A DNA stretch of 17,817 bases, taken from assembly GCA_020354595.1 (NCBI GenBank), contig CP070650.1, positions 1,742,633 through 1,760,449 of the forward strand, written 5' to 3'. The notes beneath the pieces were generated by a model that was not told the origin of the DNA, ran no database searches, and saw only the letters and a list, made by a program, of their open reading frames with translations. Made by a program: the position numbers and the translations under genes. This document shows positions 8,353-16,672 of this stretch, in pieces; the first letter of the stretch is position 1, and the number at the start of each line of letters is the position of its first letter. This stretch comes from Myxococcales bacterium. Lineage in GTDB: Bacteria > Myxococcota_A > Polyangia > Polyangiales > Houyiibacteriaceae.

Positions 8353-9585
8353 ATGAGATCTACGCTTACGCTTACGCTTGCTCTGTTGGGTTCGGCCACG
8401 GCCGCCTGCAGTGTCTACGACTCGAGCTTGATGGGCGAGGGCCTGGCGACCGTACCGGCCAGACCGCCCGCCGGCACGAGCGCCTCGTCGGACGACGTCG
8501 AAGCGATCTTCGCCTTCCGGAACATTTCGCTCGACCAGTCGGGCGACCGCTGGCGACGGTTCGGCCTGGACCTCGACGGCCTGAACACCGCCTCGATCGA
8601 GGACGAGGCCGAGTGCGTTGCGGCCAACGGAAGCCCCACGCTCGACGGCGAAAAGGGCATCGACAACTCGTTCGGCCAGCATGTCCTTCCCACCGTCGTA
8701 GGGTTGATCTCCTGCCTCGAGGACAACATCGCGCTCAACCAGGGCCTCGGCTTTGGCACCGTGCTGCTGCGTCTGCGCGAGTGGAACGGAACGCCAAATG
8801 ACGCCAAGGTCGACGTCTCGGTCGTCTCCGCCGTCGACGGGACGTCCCTCGACGACGCTACCGGGCTCGAATGGGGTGGGCCCGCGGGTGCGACGTTGAT
8901 GCTTCCGAGCGCGACCCAAGAGGCGCCGCCTCCCGCATGGGACGGCGAGGATGTCTTCTTCGTCGATCCGGCGAGTCTCGTGGCCGGCGACATCGACTAC
9001 GCGTTGGTTTGGAAGACCGACGCGTACATCCGCGATGGCAGGGTCGTGCTTCCGCTCGACACCGCAACGACGTTTGTGTTTCTAACCGGCCCTGGGAGCT
9101 TCTCGCTTTCGCTCGACGGCTTCCTCGTCGCCGACATCAGCGAGGACGGTCAAACCCTGGTCAAAGGCATGATCGCGGGACGATTCTCGGCGGGTGAGCT
9201 CGTCGCCACGCTGCAGCCGCTCGGCATCTGCGACGAAGACTTTCGGAATGGCGTGACCAGTCTGCTCACCGACAACCTCGACGTGCGCATCGATCCGACA
9301 CTCGGGAGCCCCGAAGAGCCATGCACCGCGAGCAGCGTCGCGTTCAGCTTCCAGGGAATTCGGGCGAAGCTCGCAGACACGGTCGCCCCGGTCGCGCTTC
9401 CGATTCCCGACCCGTGCGCGGACGGAGGTCGGCGGAGCGGACCTGAGCCTGCCTTCGACCGGTGTTGCCGGTCGGTCGAGCTCAACGACCCGACCTCGCT
9501 CCCGGACGACTGCTCGCCCGAGGACCTCCTGCCCTACGCGGACCTACCGAACCCGATTCCTGTGCCACTCGAAGAAGGCTTCTAA
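8353..9585 (+). CDS. Putative outer-membrane or periplasmic lipoprotein, orphan
   Basis: A 410-residue protein of no family I recognise. Residues 1-18 are a lipoprotein signal peptide with a TLTLTLALLG core, and Cys19 is the probable lipidated residue (TAAC; Thr at -3 is less usual than Leu). Ser20 at the +2 position fits outer-membrane sorting by the enteric rule. The mature body is acidic and rich in Asp, Gly, Ser and Thr, with beta-strand-like alternation and no transmembrane segment. About nine further cysteines occur, clustered toward the C-terminus (GIC, EEPC, PDPC, RCC, DDC), which suggests disulfides in the periplasm or at the surface. The start follows a plausible promoter and the TTG-free ATG 8353; the ribosome site is weak (GGGA). 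Its stop TAA (9583-9585) overlaps the stop of the convergent A-type carrier gene. The function is unknown. Confidence 0.8.
   Translation: MRSTLTLTLALLGSATAACSVYDSSLMGEGLATVPARPPAGTSASSDDVEAIFAFRNISLDQSGDRWRRFGLDLDGLNTASIEDEAECVAANGSPTLDGEKGIDNSFGQHVLPTVVGLISCLEDNIALNQGLGFGTVLLRLREWNGTPNDAKVDVSVVSAVDGTSLDDATGLEWGGPAGATLMLPSATQEAPPPAWDGEDVFFVDPASLVAGDIDYALVWKTDAYIRDGRVVLPLDTATTFVFLTGPGSFSLSLDGFLVADISEDGQTLVKGMIAGRFSAGELVATLQPLGICDEDFRNGVTSLLTDNLDVRIDPTLGSPEEPCTASSVAFSFQGIRAKLADTVAPVALPIPDPCADGGRRSGPEPAFDRCCRSVELNDPTSLPDDCSPEDLLPYADLPNPIPVPLEEGF
8361..8379 (+). repeat. In-frame TACGCT hexamer, three copies
   Basis: TACGCT occurs three times in tandem (8361-8378) within the signal peptide and encodes the alternating Thr-Leu run. 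Each unit is two codons, so copy-number change would alter the length of the hydrophobic core without shifting the frame. Confidence 0.7.
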
Positions 9586-9926
9586 CCGACTTCGAACGAT
9601 TGGCCGCACCCGCAGTCGCCGGTCGCGTTGGGGTTCTTCCATTTGAAGCCGTAGCTCATGAGGCCTTGCTCCCAGTCGAGCACGGCGCCCTTGAGAAACT
9701 CGATGCTGCGGTTGTCGACGACCACGGTCAGCCCGTCGAAGTCGAACACCAAGTCTTTGTCGGGGCGGATCTTCTTCGCGAAGTCGTAGACGTAGTAGTA
9801 GCCGGAGCAGCCCCCGCCCTTGATACCCAAGCGAAGTCCCGCGACCGGCTCGCCGGCGTCCGCGACTTTCCGCTTGCCCATCTCGATCGCTTGGGGCGTG
9901 AGGGTGATGCCTTCGGCCTCGCTCAT
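9582..9926 (-). CDS. A-type iron-sulfur carrier protein (IscA/SufA/ErpA-like)
   Basis: A 114-residue HesB/IscA-fold protein that carries iron or an assembled Fe-S cluster to client enzymes. The three ligand cysteines of the family are present: Cys40 in GGGCSGY and Cys105 and Cys107 in the C-terminal GDCGCGQSF. The spacing and overall length match IscA, SufA and ErpA, which cannot be separated by eye. The gene lies 49 bases downstream of the cysteine desulfurase gene on the same strand, so sulfur donor and carrier are probably made together. No IscU scaffold separates them, unlike the usual isc operon. The TAG stop (9582-9584) overlaps the TAA of the convergent lipoprotein gene, leaving no room for a separate terminator. 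Confidence 0.93.
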   Translation of the reverse strand: MSEAEGITLTPQAIEMGKRKVADAGEPVAGLRLGIKGGGCSGYYYVYDFAKKIRPDKDLVFDFDGLTVVVDNRSIEFLKGAVLDWEQGLMSYGFKWKNPNATGDCGCGQSFEVG

Positions 9927-9975
9927 CCTGCTCTATGTAAGGCGTGATGGCTGCCTTCGCCAGTCCTCCGCGGAG

Positions 9976-11181
9976 TCACCAGTCGATCGGCTTTCCGCTC
10001 TGCTTCGCGGCCCACAGTGGCGAACGCTCCCGGAGCCCGTTGACTGTGTCGACCACCGCATCCGCGACTCGCTCGATCTCGGCTTCGGTCGTGTGGCGCC
10101 CGAGCCCGAATCGGACCGATGCGGCGCCCCAGTCTTCGGGAACGCCCATCGCTTCGAGGACGTAGCTGGGCCCCGCCTCAGCCGCGCTACACGCCGCTCC
10201 ACTCGACACCGAGACGACTTCGCAGAGCTCGAGGAGGAGGGCAGCGCCGTCCACGTAGCCGAACGACATGTTGAGATTGCCCGGGTGTCGCGGCGCGTCT
10301 CCGCCATTGACGCGGACTTCGTCGAGCCGGTCGAGGAGCGCTCGTCTCAAGCGATTGCGAAGAGAGGCCAGACGTTTGGCTTCCGCGGCGCCCTCGTCAT
10401 TCATGATGGCCGCGGCGGCGCCGAAACCGACGACGCCCGGCACGTTGAGCGTCCCCGAGCGAAACCCGCGCTCGTGTCCGCCGCCGTGCATCTGCGGCGC
10501 CGGGATACCTCTCGTTTGTAGCCCGCGTGGGATGTAGAGCGCACCGACCCCCTTGGGGCCGTACATCTTGTGTGCGGACAGGCTCACGAGATCGATGTGC
10601 ATGTCCTCGACCGACAAGGGTAGGTAGCCCACGCCTTGTGCCGCGTCGCAGTGGAACGTGATCCCGCGCTCCGCAGTCAAGGCGCCGATTGCCGCGAGGT
10701 CTTGCACGACGCCGACCTCGTTGTTGGCGAGCATGACGCTCACCATCACCGTGTCGTCGGTGAGTGCTGCGCCAACCGCCTCGGGCGAAACCAGCCCGCG
10801 GTCGTCGACATCGAGCCGGGTGACCTCCCAACCTTCCCGTTCGAGCGCTTGGCAGGTGTCGAGCACGGCTTTGTGCTCGGTGCGGACTGTCACGATGTGC
10901 TTGCCGTCCGACGCCCGTGCCCGCGCCGTTCCCGCAATCGCCAAGTTGTCGCTTTCGGTCGCGCCCGACGTGAAAATCACTTCCTCAGGCGACACGCCGA
11001 TCAGTGCGGCCACTTGGGCCCGTCCCGCTTCGACCGCGTCCCTCGCGGCCTTGCCGTGCGCGTGGACCTTGCTCGAAGCGTTTCCAAAGCGGTCCGAGAG
11101 GTATGGCAGCATTGCCTCCACGACCCGAGCATCGACCGGGGTGGTGGCGTGATGGTCCATATAAATCGGCATTTCGGCCAT
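9976..11181 (-). CDS. Cysteine desulfurase, group I (IscS/NifS-like)
   Basis: A PLP enzyme that converts cysteine to alanine and a protein-bound persulfide for Fe-S assembly and other thio-pathways. From ATG 11181 it has 401 residues, close to E. coli IscS (404). Visible hallmarks are YMDHHATTPVD (from residue 8), TSGATESDN, TEHKAVL, LANNEVG, DAAQ, SLSAHKMYGPKG with PLP-lysine Lys205, RSGTLNVPG and the long catalytic loop SSGAACSAAEAGPS with Cys331 (E. coli Lys206 and Cys328). The long loop places it in group I, unlike the group II SufS at the right edge. An in-frame TTG at 11193 would add four residues, but ATG 11181 is the better start. The A-type carrier gene follows. It is cytoplasmic. 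With suf genes nearby it may serve tRNA thiolation or a separate Fe-S route. Confidence 0.95.
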   Translation of the reverse strand: MAEMPIYMDHHATTPVDARVVEAMLPYLSDRFGNASSKVHAHGKAARDAVEAGRAQVAALIGVSPEEVIFTSGATESDNLAIAGTARARASDGKHIVTVRTEHKAVLDTCQALEREGWEVTRLDVDDRGLVSPEAVGAALTDDTVMVSVMLANNEVGVVQDLAAIGALTAERGITFHCDAAQGVGYLPLSVEDMHIDLVSLSAHKMYGPKGVGALYIPRGLQTRGIPAPQMHGGGHERGFRSGTLNVPGVVGFGAAAAIMNDEGAAEAKRLASLRNRLRRALLDRLDEVRVNGGDAPRHPGNLNMSFGYVDGAALLLELCEVVSVSSGAACSAAEAGPSYVLEAMGVPEDWGAASVRFGLGRHTTEAEIERVADAVVDTVNGLRERSPLWAAKQSGKPIDW

Positions 11182-11232
11182 CGGTGCGATCAATCCTAGC
11201 GCCGACTATGTGCGCCTCCAACGCCTTGGTTT

Positions 11233-12180
11233 ATGCTCCGGCCCATGGCAGGAGCGAGCATTCTTTGTGGAACCGACCTAACCTCAGCGGGACCCCGGAC
11301 TGTGGACCTCGCGATCGCGGCAGCCAAGGCCTTCGGAGTGCGCCTCGACCTCGTGCACGTCTTGGATGACGCGGATTCGTGGTGGCCCGAGGGTCCCGAG
11401 CTTCAAGCAGCTGCCGAGGCGGCCAAAGAGGACTCCACGCGATACGAGGCCGCGCTCGAAGCCGAGCTTCGCAAGGAGCAGCAGCGCTGCATCGCAGCTG
11501 GCGTCGAGTGCGAGGCGTTCGTTATTCGTGGACGGCCGTGGCGCCTCATTCCCGAGATCGCGGAGGAGCGCGGCTCATTTCTGATTGCCATTGGGCCCTA
11601 TGGCTCCAGTGGGCCGCGCTCGGTGGACAGTCAGGGCGCGACCGAGTCGGTGCTTGGCTCCACTGCGCAACGCGTGATCCGCGCAGCGGGACGCCCCGTG
11701 TTCGTCGCGACCGGCGACAAGCCGATTCCTGACGGACTAGAAGGCACCAAGTGGTTCGTGGGTACGGACTTCTCCGATTCCTCGCTCGCGGCCGTGTCGT
11801 GGGCGAAGCGGGCAGCGGCGCGTGTCGGAGGCGAGCTGCACATCGCCAACGTCGTCATACCTGCCGGTGGCGAGGACAAGCCCGACGAGGAACGCACCTG
11901 GCGGCAGGTGCTGCGCGACCAAAGCAAGCTCGAAGCTGGCAAGAAGCTCGCAGAGTATGCGAAGGAGCACGCCCCGAGTGCGCAGATTCACCAGGTCGTT
12001 TCGCCCGATTACGCCTCGCATGCGCTCTGTAGTGCGGCTGAGGAAATACCCGCGGACATCATGGTCGTCGGCACGCACCGGCAGAGTGTCCTCGGCCGTT
12101 TGCTCATCGGAAGCACCGCGGCCCGCTGCATCCGAATCGCCCCGATGCCGACGCTACTGGTCCCCGAGACCGCTCGGTAG
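11233..12180 (+). CDS. Tandem universal stress protein (two UspA domains)
   Basis: A 315-residue cytoplasmic protein made of two Usp domains in one chain. Domain 1 (about 5-157) begins SILCGTDLTSAGPRTVDLAIAAA and ends VIRAAGRPVFVAT; domain 2 (about 168-313) begins KWFVGTDFSDSSLAAVSWA and ends CIRIAPMPTLLVPE. ATP-binding Usp proteins carry G-2x-G-9x-G-S/T. Domain 2 reads GTHRQSVLGRLLIGS, with Arg in place of the second Gly. Domain 1 keeps G-P-Y-G but has about 17 residues before GS instead of nine. ATP binding is therefore doubtful in both. ATG 11245 (residue 5) is an alternative start; neither has a clear ribosome site. The gene diverges from the desulfurase gene across 51 bases and overlaps the convergent flavoprotein gene by 27 bases. 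A stress role is inferred from the family. Confidence 0.9.
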   Translation: MLRPMAGASILCGTDLTSAGPRTVDLAIAAAKAFGVRLDLVHVLDDADSWWPEGPELQAAAEAAKEDSTRYEAALEAELRKEQQRCIAAGVECEAFVIRGRPWRLIPEIAEERGSFLIAIGPYGSSGPRSVDSQGATESVLGSTAQRVIRAAGRPVFVATGDKPIPDGLEGTKWFVGTDFSDSSLAAVSWAKRAAARVGGELHIANVVIPAGGEDKPDEERTWRQVLRDQSKLEAGKKLAEYAKEHAPSAQIHQVVSPDYASHALCSAAEEIPADIMVVGTHRQSVLGRLLIGSTAARCIRIAPMPTLLVPETAR

Positions 12181-12708
12181 CCCGTCGAGGCTCTCCGCAT
12201 TGCGGTCGCGCTTGTACTGCGCGATGCCCTCCTCGCCCTTACTCCGAGCCCACCGCTGGAGCTGATCTCGCTCGCCCTTGTGCTCGTAGAGGGGCACGCC
12301 GTAGCCACAGGAGTCGCTGATCCGCGTGGCTCGAATACGAATGATCGAGCGCACCGCAGGGTAGTCTGCGAAGTGTGCGATCAGCTCCCCAAACTCCGCG
12401 TCGCCTGGCTCAATCACGTCAGCGGTGCCGTGAATACGCACGATTCGAGGCGCGCCCTCGAAGGCGCAGAACATCATGCAGATTCGCCCGTTCTCGCGAA
12501 GGTGCGCGATGGTTTCCACGCCGCTTCCGGTGAGGTCCAGGTATGCGATCGTACGGTCATCGAGGACGGCCAGCGTGCCGTCGAGCCCCTTCGGGGAGAG
12601 GTTCACGTGACCCTCTGCACTGAGAGGAGCGGTCGCGACGAAGAACATCTTTTGCTGCTCGATGAGCTCGCGCAGCTTGGGGACGATCGCGTCGTAGGTC
12701 TTGGCCAT
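12154..12708 (-). CDS. Pyridoxamine 5'-phosphate oxidase-fold flavoprotein
   Basis: A 184-residue protein of the PNPOx-like split-barrel family, which usually binds FMN, and in some branches F420 or heme. Typical segments are FFVATAPLSAEGHVNLSPKG (about 22-41), the DDRTIAYLDLTGSG strand and HLRENGRICMMFCAFEG, which resemble the general stress or nitroreductase-like branch rather than true vitamin B6 oxidase. The frame is open upstream to 13017, but that extension would run across the promoter region and into the divergent rrf2 gene, so ATG 12708 is chosen; AAGG lies about nine bases before it. The last nine codons overlap the end of the stress protein gene. Its promoter side shares the 12751-12775 operator with the suf operon. 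The substrate is unknown. Confidence 0.88.
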   Translation of the reverse strand: MAKTYDAIVPKLRELIEQQKMFFVATAPLSAEGHVNLSPKGLDGTLAVLDDRTIAYLDLTGSGVETIAHLRENGRICMMFCAFEGAPRIVRIHGTADVIEPGDAEFGELIAHFADYPAVRSIIRIRATRISDSCGYGVPLYEHKGERDQLQRWARSKGEEGIAQYKRDRNAESLDGLPSGLGDQ

Positions 12709-12718
12709 GAGGGCTACC

Positions 12719-12747
12719 TTGACACCCCCCGGCCGGTACTCTAGATC
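12719..12747 (+). promoter_or_regulatory. Candidate promoter for the rrf2-suf operon
   Basis: A perfect TTGACA (12719-12724) is followed after 17 bases by TAGATC (12742-12747), a poor -10 box. Start would fall near 12754, inside the operator, so a bound regulator would block it. The weak -10 makes this tentative; a second promoter nearer the gene is possible. Confidence 0.35.
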
Positions 12748-12749
12748 CC

Positions 12750-12778
12750 AATATAGGACTGAAACGGTCCTGTATCTA
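12750..12778 (-). promoter_or_regulatory. Candidate promoter for the divergent flavoprotein gene
   Basis: Read leftward, TAGATA (12778-12773) and TATATT (12755-12750) stand 17 bases apart, matching -35 and -10 consensus at four and five of six positions. The IscR-like palindrome overlaps both boxes and fills the spacer, so binding should block this promoter. Confidence 0.4.
12751..12775 (+). promoter_or_regulatory. IscR type 1-like operator between flavoprotein gene and rrf2-suf
   Basis: ATATAGGAC (12751-12759) and GTCCTGTAT (12767-12775) form an inverted repeat around seven bases, TGAAACG. Ten of the twelve symmetric position pairs are complementary. Compared with the 25-base E. coli IscR type 1 consensus, which I know from the literature, 19 positions agree, including ATA, GACT, the purine-WWW-pyrimidine centre, GTC and TAT. 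The site lies 15 bases before the start of the Rrf2 gene, the natural place for autoregulation. Confidence 0.72.
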
Positions 12779-12789
12779 ACTGTCTGGAA

Positions 12790-13263
12790 ATGCTGCGTAT
12801 TTCGAAAATGACCGACTATGCGGTCGTGCTGGCCACGCATTTGGCCGCCACGGATGGGCCCCATGCCGCCCGGGACTTGGCATTGCATACGCAGATTCCC
12901 GAGCCAACCGCGAGCAAAGTCCTCAAGAAGCTGGCCCGCGCCGGGGTCGTCAGCTCGCAGCGAGGGGCCAAGGGCGGGTACGCGCTGGCCCGCTCCGCGG
13001 AGCGCATCGGGATCCACGAGGTCATCGAGGCGATCGAAGGTCCGATCGCCGTCACGGAGTGCTCCGACGAGACCAGTGATTCGTTTTGCGAGTACGAGAC
13101 CAACTGCGAGGTCCGCGCGAACTGGCAGCGCATCAACCTGGCCGTCCAGAGGGCGCTTTCCGAGATCACTCTGGCCGACATGGCTGTCCCGGGCACCGCT
13201 GAGCTCGTGTCGTTGTCACGCTCGGCTGCGGAAGCCGCGCGGATGCGCGCCGGGTTGGAGTAA
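12790..13263 (+). CDS. Rrf2/IscR-family Fe-S-responsive regulator of the suf operon
   Basis: A 157-residue winged-helix regulator of the Rrf2 family, of the type annotated as SUF system regulator. The N-terminal MLRISKMTDYAVVLATHLA helix, the helix-turn-helix near 25-50 (ARDLALHTQIPEPTASKVLKKL) and the wing segment RGAKGGYALAR (about 58-68) contact DNA. Cys91, Cys100 and Cys106 sit where IscR holds its [2Fe-2S] cluster (Cys92, Cys98, Cys104), so cluster occupancy probably sets DNA binding. The first gap is eight residues instead of five. The gene starts 15 bases after an IscR type 1-like palindrome, which points to autoregulation, and only three bases separate its stop from sufB. Regulation of suf genes by cluster demand or oxidative stress is therefore the likely role. 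Confidence 0.93.
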   Translation: MLRISKMTDYAVVLATHLAATDGPHAARDLALHTQIPEPTASKVLKKLARAGVVSSQRGAKGGYALARSAERIGIHEVIEAIEGPIAVTECSDETSDSFCEYETNCEVRANWQRINLAVQRALSEITLADMAVPGTAELVSLSRSAAEAARMRAGLE

Positions 13264-13266
13264 CGC

Positions 13267-14714
13267 ATGTCATCTGCAACCGAACCCATCGATGAAATCC
13301 TCAAGAAGAGCTACGACGCCGGCTTCGTCACCGACATCGAGCAGGAGTACGCGCCCCCCGGCCTGAACGAAGACATCGTCAAGTTCATCTCGAAGAAGAA
13401 GCAGGAGCCGGAGTGGCTGCTGCAGTGGCGGCTGAAGGCCTACCGGCGATGGCAGCAGATGAGCGAGCCGCGCTGGGCCAAGGTGAGCTACCCCGAGATC
13501 GACTATCAGGACATCTGCTACTACGCCGCGCCCAAGACCGACAAGGACGCACCCAAGAGCCTCGACGAGGTCGATCCGGAGCTCCTCGAGACCTACGAGA
13601 AGCTCGGCATTCCCCTTCACGAGCGGGAAGTGCTGGCGGGCGTGGCCGTCGATGCGGTGTTCGATAGCGTCTCGGTTGCCACCACGTTTCGCGAGAAGCT
13701 CGCCGAGGTCGGCGTCATCTTCATGTCGTTCTCGGAAGCGGTGCAGGAGCATCCCGAGCTGATCAAGAAGTACCTCGGCTCGGTCGTGCCGGTGTCTGAC
13801 AACTTCTTCGCCGCGTTGAACAGCGCGGTCTTCAGCGACGGCTCGTTCGTCTACATCCCGAAGGGCGTTCGCTGTCCGATGGAGCTCTCGACGTACTTTC
13901 GAATCAACGCTGCAAAGACCGGTCAGTTCGAGCGTACGCTGATCGTTGCGGACGAGGGTAGCTACGTGAGTTACCTCGAAGGCTGCACCGCGCCCATGCG
14001 GGACGAGAACCAGCTCCACGCGGCGGTCGTCGAGCTGGTCGCGCACAAAGATGCCGAGATCAAGTATTCCACCGTCCAGAACTGGTACCCCGGGGACGAG
14101 AACGGCAAAGGCGGCATCTTCAACTTCGTGACCAAGCGAGGCCTTTGCGAGGGGGAGGCTTCGAAGATCAGCTGGACCCAGGTCGAGACCGGCTCCGCGA
14201 TCACGTGGAAGTACCCGAGTTGCATTCTCAAGGGCGACGACTCGATCGGCGAGTTCTACTCCGTGGCCCTCAGCAACCACCGCCAGCAAGCCGACACCGG
14301 GACGAAGATGATCCATCTCGGCAAGAACACGAAGTCGACCATCATCTCCAAAGGGATCAGCGCTGGGCACGGGCAGCAGACCTATCGCGGCGGTGTGAAG
14401 ATCATGCGTGGCGCGGACAACGCCCGGAACTACACGCAGTGCGATTCGCTCTTGATCGGCGACAAGTGCGGCGCCCACACCGTTCCGTACGTCGACGTGC
14501 GCAACAGTACCTCGAAGCTCGAGCACGAGGCGACGACCTCGCGCATCGGCGAAGATCAACTCTTCTATTGCCGGCAACGCGGGCTCTCCGAAGAAGACGC
14601 GGTGAGCCTCATCGTCAACGGGTTCGCCAAGGAAGTGCTCAAGGAGCTGCCGATGGAATTTGCGGTCGAGGCGCAGAAGCTCCTCGGCGTGAGCTTGGAA
14701 GGAGCAGTCGGCTG

Positions 14715-14715
<1 letters not shown>
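13267..14715 (+). CDS. sufB: Fe-S cluster assembly scaffold protein SufB
   Basis: A 482-residue core subunit of the SufBC2D scaffold, on which sulfur from SufS and iron are joined into clusters. The whole length follows SufB: the [17 protein letters not shown]-terminal helix, FIPKG-like [19 protein letters not shown], the beta-helix region ending [15 protein letters not shown], and [18 protein letters not shown]. Cys392 and Glu421 (in [18 protein letters not shown]) line up with E. coli Cys405 and Glu434, residues linked to cluster formation, both offset by 13. Four positions separate the rrf2 stop from this start, and GGAG lies about seven bases upstream inside the end of rrf2. The TGA shares its last base with the ATG of sufC. 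It acts in the cytoplasm with SufC and SufD. Confidence 0.97.
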
Positions 14716-15463
<748 letters not shown>

Positions 15464-15467
<4 letters not shown>

Positions 15468-16672
15468 CGGACACCGCTCGCCAGACGCTCCTCCGGAGCC
15501 TACCAGCCTCGTTCGAGACAGGGCCCGAATGGTTGCGCTCGCTGCGCGCGCGCGCCGCGGACGCGCTTCGCGAGCAGGGTTTGCCGAGCAAGAAAACCGA
15601 AGCGTGGCGGTTCACGCCAGTGCGGTCGGTCGTCGACGCGGAGTTTGCTCGTGCGCCGGGCGACGCGCCGGCGCTGGGGTCCGACGTTCCCGAAGGTGTC
15701 CGCGCCCGAAGTCTCCGGGCGGTTCTCGGAAGCGAGCCGGAGCTTCTCGAAGGGCGGCTCGAGCTCGCAGGCCCGCCCGAGCATTTCGCGGCCCTCAATA
15801 CGGCGCTGTTCAGTGACGGTCTCTGGATCGACGTGCCGGCTGGCACCGTGGTCGAGACGCCGATCGAGGTCACCCACGCCGTCGCAAGAGCCGGTGTCAG
15901 CTATCCACGCGTGCTCGTCACGACTGGCGAGAGCGCAGAGCTCACGATCATCGAAACGTACACGGGCGCCGCGAGCGACGGACTCACCAACTCGGTCGTC
16001 GAGCTGGACCTCGGGCCGAACGCCAAAGTGAGCCACGTTCGGGTGCACGAGAACGCCGGGATGCAGGTGGGGCGCGTCGACGTTCGCCAGGCTGCCGACA
16101 GCCGCTACCAGTCGACGGTCGTCACGCTCGGCGGAGCGCTTCATCGCTTCGACGTGCGGGCCTTGCTGCAAGGGAAGGGCGCCGAATGCCAGCTCGACGG
16201 CGCGTACCTCGTCGAGGGCGAGGACCACGTCGACCACCACACACTGGTCGAGCACCAAGCCCCATATTGTCGGAGCGATCAGACCTACCGCGGGATCGCG
16301 TCTGGCAAGGGCACCACGGTCTTCGACGGCATCGTCGTCGTGCATCGCGATGCGCAGAAGACCGAAGCGCACCAGGAAAACCGCAACCTGCTTCTCTCGG
16401 AGAACGCGACGGTGCACACCAAGCCCCACCTCGAGATCGACGCGGACGACGTCGTGTGCAGCCACGGCGCGACGGTGGGCTCGCTCGACGACGATCAGCT
16501 GTTCTACCTTCGGGCGCGGGGCATCCCAGAGGACCTTGCCCACGCAATGCTCACGTTCGCGTTCCTGGAATCGATCGTCGATCGCGTGAGGCACGAGCCA
16601 ACCCGTGCACGGATGCGCGAGGCGCTCCTCGCCCGCATTCCCCACGGGGACGAGATTCGGGAGGTCACGTGA
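15464..16672 (+). CDS. sufD: Fe-S cluster assembly scaffold protein SufD
   Basis: A 402-residue SufB-related subunit that pairs with SufB and SufC in the scaffold complex. It has the SKKTEAWRFTPVR N-terminal segment usual in SufD, a beta-helix middle part and the conserved C-terminal block HTKPHLEIDADDVVCSHGATVG followed by DDDQLFYLRARGI. His334 in that SHGAT motif matches E. coli His360, which lies at the SufB-SufD interface where clusters form. The start is GTG 15464 in a GTGA overlap with the sufC stop, without a strong ribosome site, so re-initiation by coupling is expected. It ends in another GTGA overlap with sufS. It is shorter than E. coli SufD (423) mainly in the N-terminal half. Confidence 0.96.

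Noticed and set aside
8309..8356. Fifteen-codon frame whose stop overlaps the lipoprotein ATG (ATGA), like a leader peptide
   Set aside because: Its ATG lies within the -10 box and its in-frame GTG lies before the predicted transcription start, so it would not be transcribed intact.
11182..11232. Second IscR-like site upstream of the iscS-iscA pair
   Set aside because: I looked for the ATA-GAC / GTC-TAT halves in this gap and found no inverted repeat of comparable quality.
12709..13017. N-terminal extension of the PNPOx-fold protein
   Set aside because: The extra 103 residues would cross the operator region and antisense rrf2, while family similarity begins at the Met encoded at 12708.
13270..14577. 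Long leftward open frame (435 codons) opposite sufB
   Set aside because: It mirrors a fully conserved sufB frame; the translation is low-complexity Leu/Val/Arg/Asp typical of the antisense strand of GC-rich genes, and resembles no family.
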